The translations under genes and the position numbers were made by a program. Source: Devosia sp. (lineage in GTDB: Bacteria; Pseudomonadota; Alphaproteobacteria; Rhizobiales; Devosiaceae). From it: a stretch of DNA of 64,000 nucleotides. This document shows positions 10,793-18,842 of the stretch, in pieces; position 1 is the first letter of the stretch, and each line of letters starts with the position of its first letter. Under the pieces are notes generated by a model that had not been told where the DNA came from, did no database searches, and saw only the letters and a list, made by a program, of their open reading frames with translations. The DNA is taken from assembly GCF_028290435.1 (NCBI RefSeq), contig NZ_JAQGJV010000018.1, positions 57,735-121,734 on the forward strand, read 5' to 3'.

Positions 10793-10810
10793 GCGGCTAA
10801 CGCCGCTCAG
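10789..10810. terminator. Symmetrical stem-loop holding both stop codons of convergent racemase-family genes
   Basis: CTGAGCGGC (10789-10797) pairs perfectly with GCCGCTCAG (10802-10810) around TAAC. The plus-strand TGA (10790-10792) and the minus-strand TGA (10807-10809) both lie inside the stem. There is no T-tract, so it may act as a weak bidirectional terminator or a transcript-end stabiliser. Confidence 0.6.
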
Positions 10811-11847
10811 AAGCGCCCCTCCATGGGCCAGGTGTCCGACAGGCGATAGCCTGTGGGATAGGGGTCCATGGGGTCCAGCATGTGCTGGTGCGTGCCGGTG
10901 ATCCAGGCGCTGCCCGCGATGATCGGCACGATCGCCTTGCGATCACCGAGCATGATCTCGCTATCGATGCGGCAATCGAAGCGCGAGCCGATGATCGAGC
11001 GCCCGATAAAGGCCTCACCCACTTTGAGCTGGCCCTTGGCATGCAGCACCGCCATGCGCGCCGAACAGCCGGTGCCGCAGGGCGAGCGGTCGATCTTGCC
11101 GGGGCGGATCGCCACCGCATTGGCGGCGGTCAGCACGCCATTCTCGTCGCGTGTCACCGGCGCCGCCACCTGGCAGAACGAGAAGTGGTTCCAGTCGGCA
11201 TTGGTCGGATGGTTGAAGCCAAGCTGCTCATTGGCCGCCTTGGTGATTTTCATCCCCGTCAGCGCGATGTCGCGTGCCTCATCGGGCGTGATGGCAAAGC
11301 CAAGCGCATGGCTGTCGACGATGACGAAGCTGTCCCCGCCATAAGCGGTATCGACGGTCAGCGTGCCGATCCCCTCGACCTCAAGAACAGCGTCGAGCTT
11401 GTCGGCGAACGAGGGATGGTTCTTGATCGCGACCCGCTCCGCCTTGCCATTGCGGCATTGGGCGACCACCTCGATCAGCCCGCCCGGCGCTTCCAGCACC
11501 ATCCGGGTTTCCGGCTCGGTCATCGGAATGATGCCGGCATCGAGCAGGACGGTGGCCACGCACATCGAATTGGAGCCCGACATCGGCGGGGTATCCTGCG
11601 GCTCCATGATGATCCAGCCCATCTGGGCCTTCGGGTTTTTGGGCGGCACCAGGAGGTTGACGTGCCGAAACACGCCGCCGCGCGGCTCCTGCAGCATGAA
11701 GTTGCGCAGGGTCTCGTCGTTGGCGATGAAGGTGCGCTGCTCCCAGATGGTGTCGCCGGGCGGTGGAGCCACGCCGCCGGTGATGACGTCGCCCACCTCG
11801 CCCTCGGCATGGCAGGAAATGGTCTGAATGATCTTGCTGGTACGCAT
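10807..11847 (-). CDS. Proline racemase superfamily enzyme, second Ser/Cys-type paralogue
   Basis: The 346-residue protein aligns along its whole length with the enzyme at 9758-10792 and shares the [13 protein letters not shown] N-terminus, the Ser variant of the first catalytic motif (MSGSNS, Ser90) and Cys257 in DRSPCGTG. The true start is ATG 11847, where MRTSKIIQT begins; sequence upstream of it in the same frame is antisense to the next gene. The ATG shares one base with the stop of the enolase-superfamily gene (TGATG). It is the last gene of an amino-acid ABC transporter operon. Likely substrates are hydroxyproline isomers; division of labour with the first paralogue is unknown. Confidence 0.87.
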   Translation of the reverse strand: MRTSKIIQTISCHAEGEVGDVITGGVAPPPGDTIWEQRTFIANDETLRNFMLQEPRGGVFRHVNLLVPPKNPKAQMGWIIMEPQDTPPMSGSNSMCVATVLLDAGIIPMTEPETRMVLEAPGGLIEVVAQCRNGKAERVAIKNHPSFADKLDAVLEVEGIGTLTVDTAYGGDSFVIVDSHALGFAITPDEARDIALTGMKITKAANEQLGFNHPTNADWNHFSFCQVAAPVTRDENGVLTAANAVAIRPGKIDRSPCGTGCSARMAVLHAKGQLKVGEAFIGRSIIGSRFDCRIDSEIMLGDRKAIVPIIAGSAWITGTHQHMLDPMDPYPTGYRLSDTWPMEGRF

Positions 11848-12959
11848 CAGGCGGGGTTTCCGATAATCATGACGGGCTCGCCCAGAACGTCGAACCTGGG
11901 GGTGATGCCAAGGCCGGGCTCGTTCGACGCGGACATGTTGCCATTGACGCGCTGCGGCGCGCCTTCGGCGATTGAGACGGTGCCGTAGGAATTGAAATCG
12001 GTGGCCGAGAGATAGAATTTCTCCGGCGTCGAGGCGGCCAGGTGTGCAATCGTGGCGGTAACGATATCGCCGCCCCAGGTGTCCTCGATGGTCATGGGAA
12101 TGCCCGAGGCCACGCACAGATCGCGCATCAGCTTGGCCTTGGTCAGCCCGCCAACCTTGGAAATCTTGAGGTTGATCGCATCCATCGCGTCTTCGGCAAT
12201 GGCCTTGAGCAAGCTATCCGCACCACCGATCACCTCATCCAGCACGAAGGGCAGGGTGGTGCGGCGGCGGATGGAGAGGCTTTCCTCGTAGCTCATGCAG
12301 GGCTGCTCTATATAGACGTCGAGATCACGCACCGCGTTCACCACCCGCGCTGCATCGGCCATGGTCCAGCCGGTATTGGCATCGCACACGAGAATATCGG
12401 TGGGCTTGAGGATATTCCGGCAGGCGCGGATCCGCTCGATATCGTCATTGGCATTGCCGCCGACTTTGAGCTGGAATTTGGTATAGCCCTCGGCCCGATA
12501 GCCATCGATCTTGCGGGCCATGATCTCAGGGTCTTCCTGCGAGATGGCGCGATAGAGCGCAATGTCCCGTTGCTCCAACCCGCCCAGCAGTTTGTAGACC
12601 GGCAGGCCCGCAACCTTGCCCAGAATGTCCCAGCAGGCAATGTCGATCGGCGCCTTCACATAGGGATGCCCGCGCAACACCGCGTCCATATGCCGGTTCA
12701 GCGGGCCAAGGTCGGTCGGGTCCATGCCGATGAGCTTGGGGCCGATTTCGCCCAGCCCGGCGCGTACGCCCAGCGCGTAGCTCGGCAGGTAGGCCGATCC
12801 CAGCGGGCAGCATTCGGCATAGCCGGTGATGCCCGCATCGGTTTCCACGGCGACCACGGTGGTGTCGAACACCTCCATGTAATTGCCGCCCGACCAGCTA
12901 TAGCGGCCCTCCTTGAGCGGCAGGTCGACCTGCCAGGCGGTAATCGCGGTGATTTTCAT
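11847..12959 (-). CDS. Enolase-superfamily (mandelate racemase/muconate lactonizing) enzyme, candidate cis-3-hydroxy-L-proline dehydratase
   Basis: The 370-residue protein has the N-terminal capping domain and the C-terminal barrel of the MR/MLE group. Visible residues include Lys165 in FQLKVGG (the first Lys of the usual KxK is Gln163), metal ligands Asp193 (CDANTGW), Glu218 (IEQPC) and Asp241 (LDEVIGG), and Lys265 in NLKISKVGG. Members of this subgroup found next to proline-racemase-family genes and amino-acid transporters include cis-3-hydroxy-L-proline dehydratase and 4R-hydroxyproline-betaine 2-epimerase. No betaine demethylase is seen here, which favours the free imino acid. The start ATG 12959 has AAGAGA upstream. 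Family is certain, substrate is inference. Confidence 0.87.
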   Translation of the reverse strand: MKITAITAWQVDLPLKEGRYSWSGGNYMEVFDTTVVAVETDAGITGYAECCPLGSAYLPSYALGVRAGLGEIGPKLIGMDPTDLGPLNRHMDAVLRGHPYVKAPIDIACWDILGKVAGLPVYKLLGGLEQRDIALYRAISQEDPEIMARKIDGYRAEGYTKFQLKVGGNANDDIERIRACRNILKPTDILVCDANTGWTMADAARVVNAVRDLDVYIEQPCMSYEESLSIRRRTTLPFVLDEVIGGADSLLKAIAEDAMDAINLKISKVGGLTKAKLMRDLCVASGIPMTIEDTWGGDIVTATIAHLAASTPEKFYLSATDFNSYGTVSIAEGAPQRVNGNMSASNEPGLGITPRFDVLGEPVMIIGNPA

Positions 12960-12994
12960 TTGAGTCTCTTCAAGCCTGAGAGAAGGAAGGTCGC

Positions 12995-13717
12995 CTAAAG
13001 GACGGAGGCGAGGAACTGCGCAGTTTCCGGGCGCTGCGGATTGCCGAAAATCTGATCGGGCGTGCCGATCTCGTGCATCTTGCCGGCCTTGAAGAAGGCG
13101 ACGCGATCGGACACTTCGCGGGCAAACGCCATTTCGTGGGTGACGAGGATCATGGTCATGCCCTCCTTGGCGAGGAGCCGCATGGTGTCGAGCACTTCGC
13201 CCACCAATTGCGGATCCAGCGCCGAGGTCACCTCGTCGAACAGCATGTATTTGGGGCTCATGGCGAGCGCCCGCGCGATGGCCATGCGCTGCTGCTGGCC
13301 GCCCGACAGCTTGCCCGGATAGACGTTCAGCTTGTCGCCCAGCCCCACATGTTCGAGCTGTTTGCGCCCGATGGCTTCGGCCTCGGCCTTGGATTTCCCC
13401 AAAACCTTGCGGGGTGCCAGCGTCACGTTTTCCAGCACCGTCAGGTGGGGAAACGCATTCCATTGCTGGAACACGATGCCGATATTGGTGCGCAACTTGT
13501 TGATATTGGTGCCCTTGGCGTGCACCTCGACGCCGTCGACCGTGATCTTGCCGCCCTGGATGGCCTCAAGCCCATTGATGCACATCAACAGCGTCGATTT
13601 GCCCGATCCCGAGCCGCCGATGATGGAGACGACTTCGCCCGTCTGGACGGTTAGGCTCACATCGTCGAGCACCTTGAGCTCGTTGTAGGATTTTTGAACG
13701 TTCTCGATCTCAATCAT
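12995..13717 (-). CDS. Polar amino-acid ABC transporter ATP-binding protein (GlnQ/HisP type)
   Basis: The 240-residue ATPase has Walker [11 protein letters not shown]-loop [17 protein letters not shown], signature [15 protein letters not shown], Walker [14 protein letters not shown] and the H-loop [11 protein letters not shown], all typical of the polar amino-acid subfamily. Walker B has VTSALD rather than PTSALD, a conservative variant. Its start overlaps the upstream permease gene by eight bases. It is the energy subunit for the permeases at 13710 and 14374 and the binding protein at 15141. Confidence 0.95.
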   Translation of the reverse strand: MIEIENVQKSYNELKVLDDVSLTVQTGEVVSIIGGSGSGKSTLLMCINGLEAIQGGKITVDGVEVHAKGTNINKLRTNIGIVFQQWNAFPHLTVLENVTLAPRKVLGKSKAEAEAIGRKQLEHVGLGDKLNVYPGKLSGGQQQRMAIARALAMSPKYMLFDEVTSALDPQLVGEVLDTMRLLAKEGMTMILVTHEMAFAREVSDRVAFFKAGKMHEIGTPDQIFGNPQRPETAQFLASVL

Positions 13718-14363
13718 TTTCGCGCCATTTTCTTTCCAGCCGCGCGCCCAGGCGCGAGATCGGGAAGCTGATGATGAAGTAGATGAGTCCGGCGACGGTG
13801 AGCACGAACAGCGGCTCCTGAATGCGGGTGACGATGATCTGCGAGGTGCGCAGCAGCTCGATAATGCCGAGCCAGGATACCAGCGCCGTATCCTTCATCA
13901 CCCCCAGCGTCAGGCCGATCCAACTGGGCAACATGATGCGCAGCGCGATCGGGTAGACGATCTGGGTCATGTCCTGCCACCAGGTCAGGCCGAGCGATCG
14001 CGCCGCGCGCCTTGTGGTCAGCGGCACCGCCGCGATGCCGCCCCGCACCAGCTCCGAGCAATAGGCCGAGGTATAGAGCGCCAGCACGACGCAGGAGACC
14101 ATGAAGGCGCTGACATTGAGGCCGGCGATAGCCTGGAAGGCATTGACCAGCACCAGCTGGATCAGCAGTGGCACCGAGCGGAAGATATCGAGCACGAAGG
14201 CCAGCGGCGCCGTAGCCCACCAGGGCGTCGTAGCGCGGAACACGCCGAAAACGATGCCCAGGATGGTGCCCCCCAGCATGGCCCAGAAGGTGATGAGCAG
14301 CGTGACGCCCGCGCCCTGCGCCAGGAAACCGAGATCGTTGAGGCTGAGACTGGTGTGAAACAT
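13710..14363 (-). CDS. Polar amino-acid ABC transporter permease 1 (HisM/GlnP type)
   Basis: The 217-residue membrane protein begins MFHTSLSLNDLGFLAQG and has about five hydrophobic segments, the FRSVPLLIQLVL motif and the cytoplasmic EAA-like loop AARSLGLTWWQDMTQIVYPIA. The start at 14363 is preferred to an upstream in-frame ATG because the HisM-type N-terminus begins here and GAGGGGCGG precedes it. It forms a heterodimer with the permease encoded just upstream. Confidence 0.93.
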   Translation of the reverse strand: MFHTSLSLNDLGFLAQGAGVTLLITFWAMLGGTILGIVFGVFRATTPWWATAPLAFVLDIFRSVPLLIQLVLVNAFQAIAGLNVSAFMVSCVVLALYTSAYCSELVRGGIAAVPLTTRRAARSLGLTWWQDMTQIVYPIALRIMLPSWIGLTLGVMKDTALVSWLGIIELLRTSQIIVTRIQEPLFVLTVAGLIYFIISFPISRLGARLERKWREND

Positions 14364-14373
14364 GATCCGCCCC

Positions 14374-15039
14374 TCAATACCGGAACAGGCGGTAGGCAAA
14401 GGCCCGCGCGCCCAGAGTGACGGCTTTGGCGATGAGGTAGTACAGCACCGCGGCGAGGGCGAAATATTCGAAGGTCCGGAAGGTCTTGACGTTGAGCTCC
14501 TGCGTCACGCCGGTCAGGTCGGTATTGAGCCCCACGACGACACCCAGCGAGGTCATCAGGATGGCCCAGACCATCTGGTTGGTCATCGGGTAGAACACGG
14601 CGCGGAACATTTGCGGCAGCACGATCAGCCGGAACGCACTGACCGAACCCAAGCCCAGCGAGCGCGCGGCGCGCACCTGGGTCGCCGGCACGACGCGCAG
14701 GCCACCACGGAAGGTCTCGGCCAGATAGCCGGCATTGTTGAAGGCGATACCGGCCAGCAGCGCCACAAAACTATCGAGGTGGATGCCGAACTGGCCGAGG
14801 CCGAAATAGGCCATGTAAATCTGGAACAGCGCCGGCGTGTTGCGGGCAATCTCGATCCAGGTGCTGGCAATGCCGCGGAAGATCTTGTTGCCCGAGCCGC
14901 TCATCAATGCCAGCAGCACGCCGATGGCAACCCCGATGATCATCGACAGGATGGCGATCTGCAGCGTCACCACTGCGCCGCTCAGCATATGCGGCAGGGC
15001 CTGGAAGGCAGGGCGCCAATGGAAGGTATAGTTGAACAT
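14374..15039 (-). CDS. Polar amino-acid ABC transporter permease 2 (HisQ/GlnP type)
   Basis: The 221-residue inner-membrane protein has an early hydrophobic segment (MLSGAVVTLQIAILSMIIG), the ARNTPALFQIYMAYFGL motif and the EAA loop QVRAARSLGLGSVSAFRLIVLPQ. It is eleven bases upstream of the partner permease gene in the same operon. It lies about 100 bp downstream of the binding-protein gene, separated by a small stem-loop. Confidence 0.93.
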   Translation of the reverse strand: MFNYTFHWRPAFQALPHMLSGAVVTLQIAILSMIIGVAIGVLLALMSGSGNKIFRGIASTWIEIARNTPALFQIYMAYFGLGQFGIHLDSFVALLAGIAFNNAGYLAETFRGGLRVVPATQVRAARSLGLGSVSAFRLIVLPQMFRAVFYPMTNQMVWAILMTSLGVVVGLNTDLTGVTQELNVKTFRTFEYFALAAVLYYLIAKAVTLGARAFAYRLFRY

Positions 15040-15107
15040 TAAGGGCGCGTTCCGTGGATCGAGGCGATATCAGGATGCAGCGGCTTAAAGGTTTGCCTGA
15101 TGGAGAA

Positions 15108-15130
15108 GGGAGCGTCCCGAAGGACGCCCC
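15108..15130 (-). terminator. Stem-loop between amino-acid binding protein and permease genes
   Basis: GGGAGCGTCC (15108-15117) can pair with GGACGCCCC (15122-15130) with one bulged base. Downstream on the transcript is TTCTCC, not a U-tract, so it is at most a weak attenuator or a 3' stabiliser of the binding-protein message. Confidence 0.4.
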
Positions 15131-15140
15131 CAGGCTCAGA

Positions 15141-15956
15141 TCAGTAGTACACGCCCGGCACGGTCAGGTTCGGCGCTTCGCCATCGCCAACCCACTTCTT
15201 GTAGAGCTCGGCATAGCGGCCGGTGCGGATCTGCTGGTTGACGAACAGGTTGAGATAGTTGAGCAGGCCCTGTTCTTCGCGCAGCGCGATCAGGCCGACA
15301 TAATCGATCTCGTAGGGTGCCTTGCCGCCCATGACGAAGCCCGGGAAATTGCCGGTGGCGATGGTCGAGCCGGCGACGGTGGAGGTCACCACGGTGGCGT
15401 CGATCTGGCCTTGCGACAGAGCGAGCATCACGTCGGCCTGGGTCTGGTAGGAGCGGAACGAGCCGGCCGGATCGGCCCATTCGTTGACGCTCTTTTCGAG
15501 CGCGATGGCCTCATAGGTGCCCGAGGTCGAGCCGACCTTCTTGCCCTTGAGGCTGTCATAATCGGCGATGCCCAGGCCGTCCTTGGTCAGGACCACCATT
15601 TCGAAGGCAAAGTAGGGGATCGAGAAGCCGACGGTCTTGGCTCGTTCCAGGGTGTCCGATGTCGAGGCGACACCCACATCCACGCGGCCGGAAACCAGCG
15701 CAGGGATACGGTCGGGGAACGGCGTTTCGACGATTTCGGCGGTTACGCCGAGCACCTTGGCGAGGTCGTTGCAGGTATCGACGTCAAAGCCGATCGGGTT
15801 GTTGTTGGCGTCGCGCGAACCCATCGGCGGGAAGTCCAGCACCACCGCGCAGCGCAGGGTGCCGGAGGCGATAATGTCGTCCAGCTTGTCCGCAAATGCA
15901 GGCAGAGCGGTCGTTAGCGAGGCAAGCGCCACGGCGGCGGTCAGCAAGAGTTTCAT
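15141..15956 (-). CDS. Polar amino-acid ABC transporter substrate-binding protein (SBP_bac_3 family)
   Basis: The 271-residue periplasmic protein has a signal peptide (MKLLLTAAVALASLTTA, cleavage near AFAD) and the family-3 landmarks GTLRCAVVLDFPPMG, NNPIGFDVDTCNDLAKVLG and GRVDVGVASTSDTLERA. The DDIIASGTLRCAV pattern and the conserved carboxylate-binding Arg region suggest an alpha-amino-acid ligand. The gene heads an operon that continues into the enolase-superfamily and racemase-family genes, so a hydroxyproline isomer or related imino acid is a reasonable guess. Its promoter region contains two GTATAC palindromes and one TTGTCGACA site. Confidence 0.92.
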   Translation of the reverse strand: MKLLLTAAVALASLTTALPAFADKLDDIIASGTLRCAVVLDFPPMGSRDANNNPIGFDVDTCNDLAKVLGVTAEIVETPFPDRIPALVSGRVDVGVASTSDTLERAKTVGFSIPYFAFEMVVLTKDGLGIADYDSLKGKKVGSTSGTYEAIALEKSVNEWADPAGSFRSYQTQADVMLALSQGQIDATVVTSTVAGSTIATGNFPGFVMGGKAPYEIDYVGLIALREEQGLLNYLNLFVNQQIRTGRYAELYKKWVGDGEAPNLTVPGVYY

Positions 15957-15997
15957 AGTGTCCCCTTATCGTTGAGCCGAGCACGACACTCGACTTT

Positions 15998-16007
15998 TCG
16001 TATACGA
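15998..16007. promoter_or_regulatory. GTATAC-core palindrome TCGTATACGA (site A)
   Basis: A perfect 10-bp palindrome lies about 45 bp upstream of the amino-acid binding-protein start. A related GTATAC core occurs 29 bp away (site B). FCD-type GntR regulators often bind such cores; the GntR at 16250-16924, divergent from this operon, is the likely partner. Confidence 0.55.
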
Positions 16008-16026
16008 TATCCTAAACCGAAGAGAA

Positions 16027-16036
16027 ACGTATACCA
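16027..16036. promoter_or_regulatory. GTATAC-core site ACGTATACCA (site B)
   Basis: This imperfect copy of site A has the same CGTATAC core, with centres 29 bp apart, close to three helical turns. Paired sites suggest co-operative binding by a dimeric regulator between the divergent genes. Confidence 0.5.
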
Positions 16037-16079
16037 TCTCTTAACGCCGTCAAGCCCTCTGCCGCACATTGTGCGCAAT

Positions 16080-16089
16080 TTGTCGACAG
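16080..16089. promoter_or_regulatory. GntR-type operator TTGTCGACAG (site 4)
   Basis: The 8-bp palindrome TGTCGACA recurs here between the amino-acid importer operon and the second GntR gene. It differs from sites 2 and 3 only in the last base. It would link this transporter/epimerase operon to the same regulator as the peptide importer and aminopeptidase operons. Confidence 0.55.
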
Positions 16090-16249
16090 GAATGAATGTG
16101 GGATGTGTGAGCCCCATGGAACTGGTCGGCCGGTGCCTGAGCACGAGGGCGACAAAAACTCGCGCAGCGGTCGTGTTTTAGAGCTGCCGACTCTCGGGCT
16201 AACCCAGTATTGCTGCACCGCAGCCTGAAATTGTTTTGGAGTATTGACC

Positions 16250-16924
16250 GTGCCTCTACAGGGCTTGGAAACCCCCGATCTGGGAGCCGCGCCGACCACG
16301 TCCGACGTTATCGCCAATCACTTGCGTGATGCGATCGTTTCGGGCGTGCTGGAGGAGAATGATCCGATCCGGCAGGACGATGTCGCCAAGCTGTTCAACG
16401 TCTCGAAAATTCCGGTCCGCGAAGCGCTCAAGCGTCTTGAGGCGGAGGGCCTCGTGCTGTTCCAGCGCAACAAGGGCGCCGTGGTCACCAGCATGAGCGA
16501 CACCGAGCTGGCGCAGATTTTCGAAATTCGCGCCATGCTGGAGTCCAACGCCATTCGCCTGGCCGTGCCCCACATGACCGAGGCCACGTTTTCACGGGCC
16601 GAGGCGATCTGCGACGAATTCCAGGCTGAATCCAATGTCGGCCGCTGGGCCGAGTTGAACTGGAGTTTTCACTCCACGCTCTATCAGGACGCCAACCGCG
16701 CCTACCTGATGAACCTGATTCGTTCGGTCAACGACCGGATCGAGCGCTATATCAGGTTGCAGCTCACCCTCTCGCACGGCGAAAAAACCGCCGATAGCGA
16801 ACATCGCGCCATTCTGGCGGCCTGCAAGGCCGGGGACGGCGAATTGGCCGCCCGCTTGCTGAGCGAGCATATCGTTGCCGCCTGGCAATCGCTGCTGGCC
16901 AACCTGCCGCAACAGAGCAAGTGA
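16250..16924 (+). CDS. Second GntR-family regulator, FCD subfamily
   Basis: The 224-residue regulator has an N-terminal winged helix (TSDVIANHLRDAIVSGVL to VSKIPVREALKRLEAEGL) and a C-terminal FCD domain (FEIRAMLESNAIRLAVP, WSFHSTLYQDANR). GTG 16250 is chosen because GGAG at 16238-16241 is eight bases away; TTG 16244 would be only two bases from it. It is divergent from the amino-acid ABC operon, with two GTATAC-core palindromes between them, so control of that operon and autoregulation are likely. It is distinct in sequence from the GntR at 6979. Confidence 0.9.
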   Translation: MPLQGLETPDLGAAPTTSDVIANHLRDAIVSGVLEENDPIRQDDVAKLFNVSKIPVREALKRLEAEGLVLFQRNKGAVVTSMSDTELAQIFEIRAMLESNAIRLAVPHMTEATFSRAEAICDEFQAESNVGRWAELNWSFHSTLYQDANRAYLMNLIRSVNDRIERYIRLQLTLSHGEKTADSEHRAILAACKAGDGELAARLLSEHIVAAWQSLLANLPQQSK

Positions 16925-16935
16925 CCGCCGATCCG

Positions 16936-16964
16936 GATGCGGGCGCCGGTAGAGCGCCCGCATC
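16936..16964. terminator. Perfect 11-bp stem-loop between convergent GntR and hydrolase genes
   Basis: GATGCGGGCGC (16936-16946) pairs with GCGCCCGCATC (16954-16964) around a 7-nt loop. It lies in the 45-bp convergent gap. No T-tract follows on either strand, but position and stability suggest a bidirectional terminator. Confidence 0.6.
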
Positions 16965-16969
16965 GACCA

Positions 16970-18703
16970 TCAAGCGGTCTTGATGGGAAGCCGCAGGTAG
17001 GACGCGTGCTCGCCACCGGTGTGGATGACATGCTGTCCCTTGTTGCCGGGCTGATACTCGGCCTGGCCAGGCATCATGGCGCCCAGCGTCTCCGTCGCAC
17101 TGACGACCAGCCGCAATTGCTCGCCAGGATAGACAACCAGTCCGAGCGGGCTGAGCGCGACCTCGACTTCCACGATCTGCCCGGCCGCCAGCTTCTCGGA
17201 CCGGGCAAAGCTCTGCACCGGCACCGCGTCGGTGGACTGGGTTTCATCCAGGTGCCGCAGCGACACCCGAACCCGGCCGTTGGGCCCCTTGTACCGCATG
17301 ATCGATGCCCCGCGATCGGTCAGGTCCATCATCATCGACCCCTGATTGGGAATGGTGAAGGCCCAGAGCGGATTGCCGCCGGCATCGAGTTTCTGCACGA
17401 CGAAGAACAGGTCCATGTCGTCGGTCCCCTTGGCTTCGACAAACAGGCTAAGCTTGGGATAGCCCACCAGTTCGGTTTCCTTGTCGAACCGGATCGTGAA
17501 CGAGGCGAGGCCCGGATAGGTCTCGGCGTTATAGGCTGCGGTAGAAGGCGAAGCCGGGGTTTCGGTCTGTAGCGCCCGCATGCGGCCGTCGAGGTAGAAC
17601 TTGGTGTCGACCACACCCTGGGGCGGGAAGTCGGCAGCAGGCAGGTTGACGCGATCGCCGCCCTTGAGATCGAGCACCGAATAGCGCACGCGGGGCGTCT
17701 CGTCCCAGCCGTTGTTCTGGCCCTTGAGGAAACGATCGAAGAACCGGCGCAGGTCTTCGCGGTTCGTGTCGTCGTAATAGTCGGGCCATTCCATGCTGTT
17801 GTGAATGCGCAGCCACCTTTCGGCGGAGGCGATCGACCGCCAGCCCCGGAACGTGCCCGGCGTATGCAGCGTGTTGCTGTAGCTGGCAACGATATAGGCG
17901 GGGACGTTGATCTTTTCGAGCTGCGCGACCTTGCTGTCCCAAAGATCGTTCACCAGTGGATAGCGCACGGCTTCGGCAATCGCGTCCTCGCGCCGGTTCT
18001 TGCCGGCATAATTGGTTTCGAGCACACGGAAGAAGGCATGGTCGGGCATGCCGCCGCGCTGTACGAGGTGACGATAGATATCGTTGAAGCCTTCCACCGG
18101 ATTGATCGCCGCCAGGTGCGGCGGCTGCTCGGCTGCGGTGTACCACTGCGCAGCCGCCAGGTACGAGGTTCCGGTCATGCCGACCTTGCCATTGCACCAA
18201 TCCTGCACGGCGAGCCATTCGATCAGGTCGTGGCAGTCTTCGCCCTCCTGGTGTCCCAGCACGGCGATGTCGCCCTCGGACTGGTCGATGCCGCGGCTGT
18301 CCGGATTGCACACCGCATAGCCCTGGGCGACCCAATATGCGGGATCGGGACCTTCGAATTTTTCGAGACCGGACAACTGGCCGGGCTTCATGCCGAGCGA
18401 GGCGAACAGTGCCGGCGTGAAGGTGCCGGTTCCGGCCGCCTTGCCATAGGGGCTCCAGGCGACGATGACCGGCACCTTCTCGGCCCCCACAGGGCGCAGC
18501 ACGTCGACATAGATCGTCTTGCCGTCACGCATGGTGACCGCCACGTCCTTCTCGAAAACGATGTCGACGGGAATGGCCTTGAACTGCGGCTTAGCCTGCC
18601 ATCCGGCGGGCAAGACGCGCGTACCGGGCTCGAAGGGGACAAACAGGCCATCCGATTTCTCGCTCTTTTCAAAGGCTGGGACGAAAATGGGTTCGGTCTT
18701 CAT
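16970..18703 (-). CDS. CocE/NonD-type hydrolase (S15 X-Pro dipeptidyl-peptidase-like family)
   Basis: The 577-residue protein has an alpha/beta-hydrolase domain with nucleophile Ser180 in GMTGTSYLA, preceded by the landmark DSRGIDQSEG (about 135-144), and a C-terminal beta-rich jelly-roll domain (PGLASFTIRFDKETELVGYP) ending in the SYLRLP motif typical of the PepX C-terminal family. Known members are cocaine esterase, glutaryl acylases and X-Pro dipeptidyl-peptidases, so the substrate is open. There is no signal peptide. AAAGGAACC precedes the ATG. The gene diverges from a TetR regulator and the shared gap has a clear inverted-repeat operator. A role on proline peptides would fit the neighbourhood but is speculative. 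Confidence 0.85.
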   Translation of the reverse strand: MKTEPIFVPAFEKSEKSDGLFVPFEPGTRVLPAGWQAKPQFKAIPVDIVFEKDVAVTMRDGKTIYVDVLRPVGAEKVPVIVAWSPYGKAAGTGTFTPALFASLGMKPGQLSGLEKFEGPDPAYWVAQGYAVCNPDSRGIDQSEGDIAVLGHQEGEDCHDLIEWLAVQDWCNGKVGMTGTSYLAAAQWYTAAEQPPHLAAINPVEGFNDIYRHLVQRGGMPDHAFFRVLETNYAGKNRREDAIAEAVRYPLVNDLWDSKVAQLEKINVPAYIVASYSNTLHTPGTFRGWRSIASAERWLRIHNSMEWPDYYDDTNREDLRRFFDRFLKGQNNGWDETPRVRYSVLDLKGGDRVNLPAADFPPQGVVDTKFYLDGRMRALQTETPASPSTAAYNAETYPGLASFTIRFDKETELVGYPKLSLFVEAKGTDDMDLFFVVQKLDAGGNPLWAFTIPNQGSMMMDLTDRGASIMRYKGPNGRVRVSLRHLDETQSTDAVPVQSFARSEKLAAGQIVEVEVALSPLGLVVYPGEQLRLVVSATETLGAMMPGQAEYQPGNKGQHVIHTGGEHASYLRLPIKTA

Positions 18704-18773
18704 CGGTGGTTCCTTTCATGGCAACGGACGTCGCGGCCGGCGTCTGAAGGCAGATATATGCCTGCCCATCCAA

Positions 18774-18815
18774 TAACTCAACACCCGATGAGTTAAAAAC
18801 TCACCACTTGTTGAG
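18774..18815. promoter_or_regulatory. TetR-type operator pair between hydrolase and TetR genes
   Basis: TAACTCA (18774-18780) and TGAGTTA (18789-18795) form a perfect 7-bp inverted repeat with an 8-nt spacer. A second, shorter copy, CTCA (18800-18803) and TGAG (18812-18815), has the same spacer, its centre 23 bp away. Spacing and position are typical for a TetR repressor controlling itself and a divergent target. Confidence 0.65.
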
Positions 18816-18842
18816 AAAAGGTTTCTAATGTAAGAACGCAGC

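Noticed and set aside
11850..12117. Extension of the second racemase-family protein upstream of ATG 11847
   Set aside because: The added residues are an out-of-frame reading of the enolase-superfamily gene; homology begins at MRTSKIIQ, where the TGATG junction lies.
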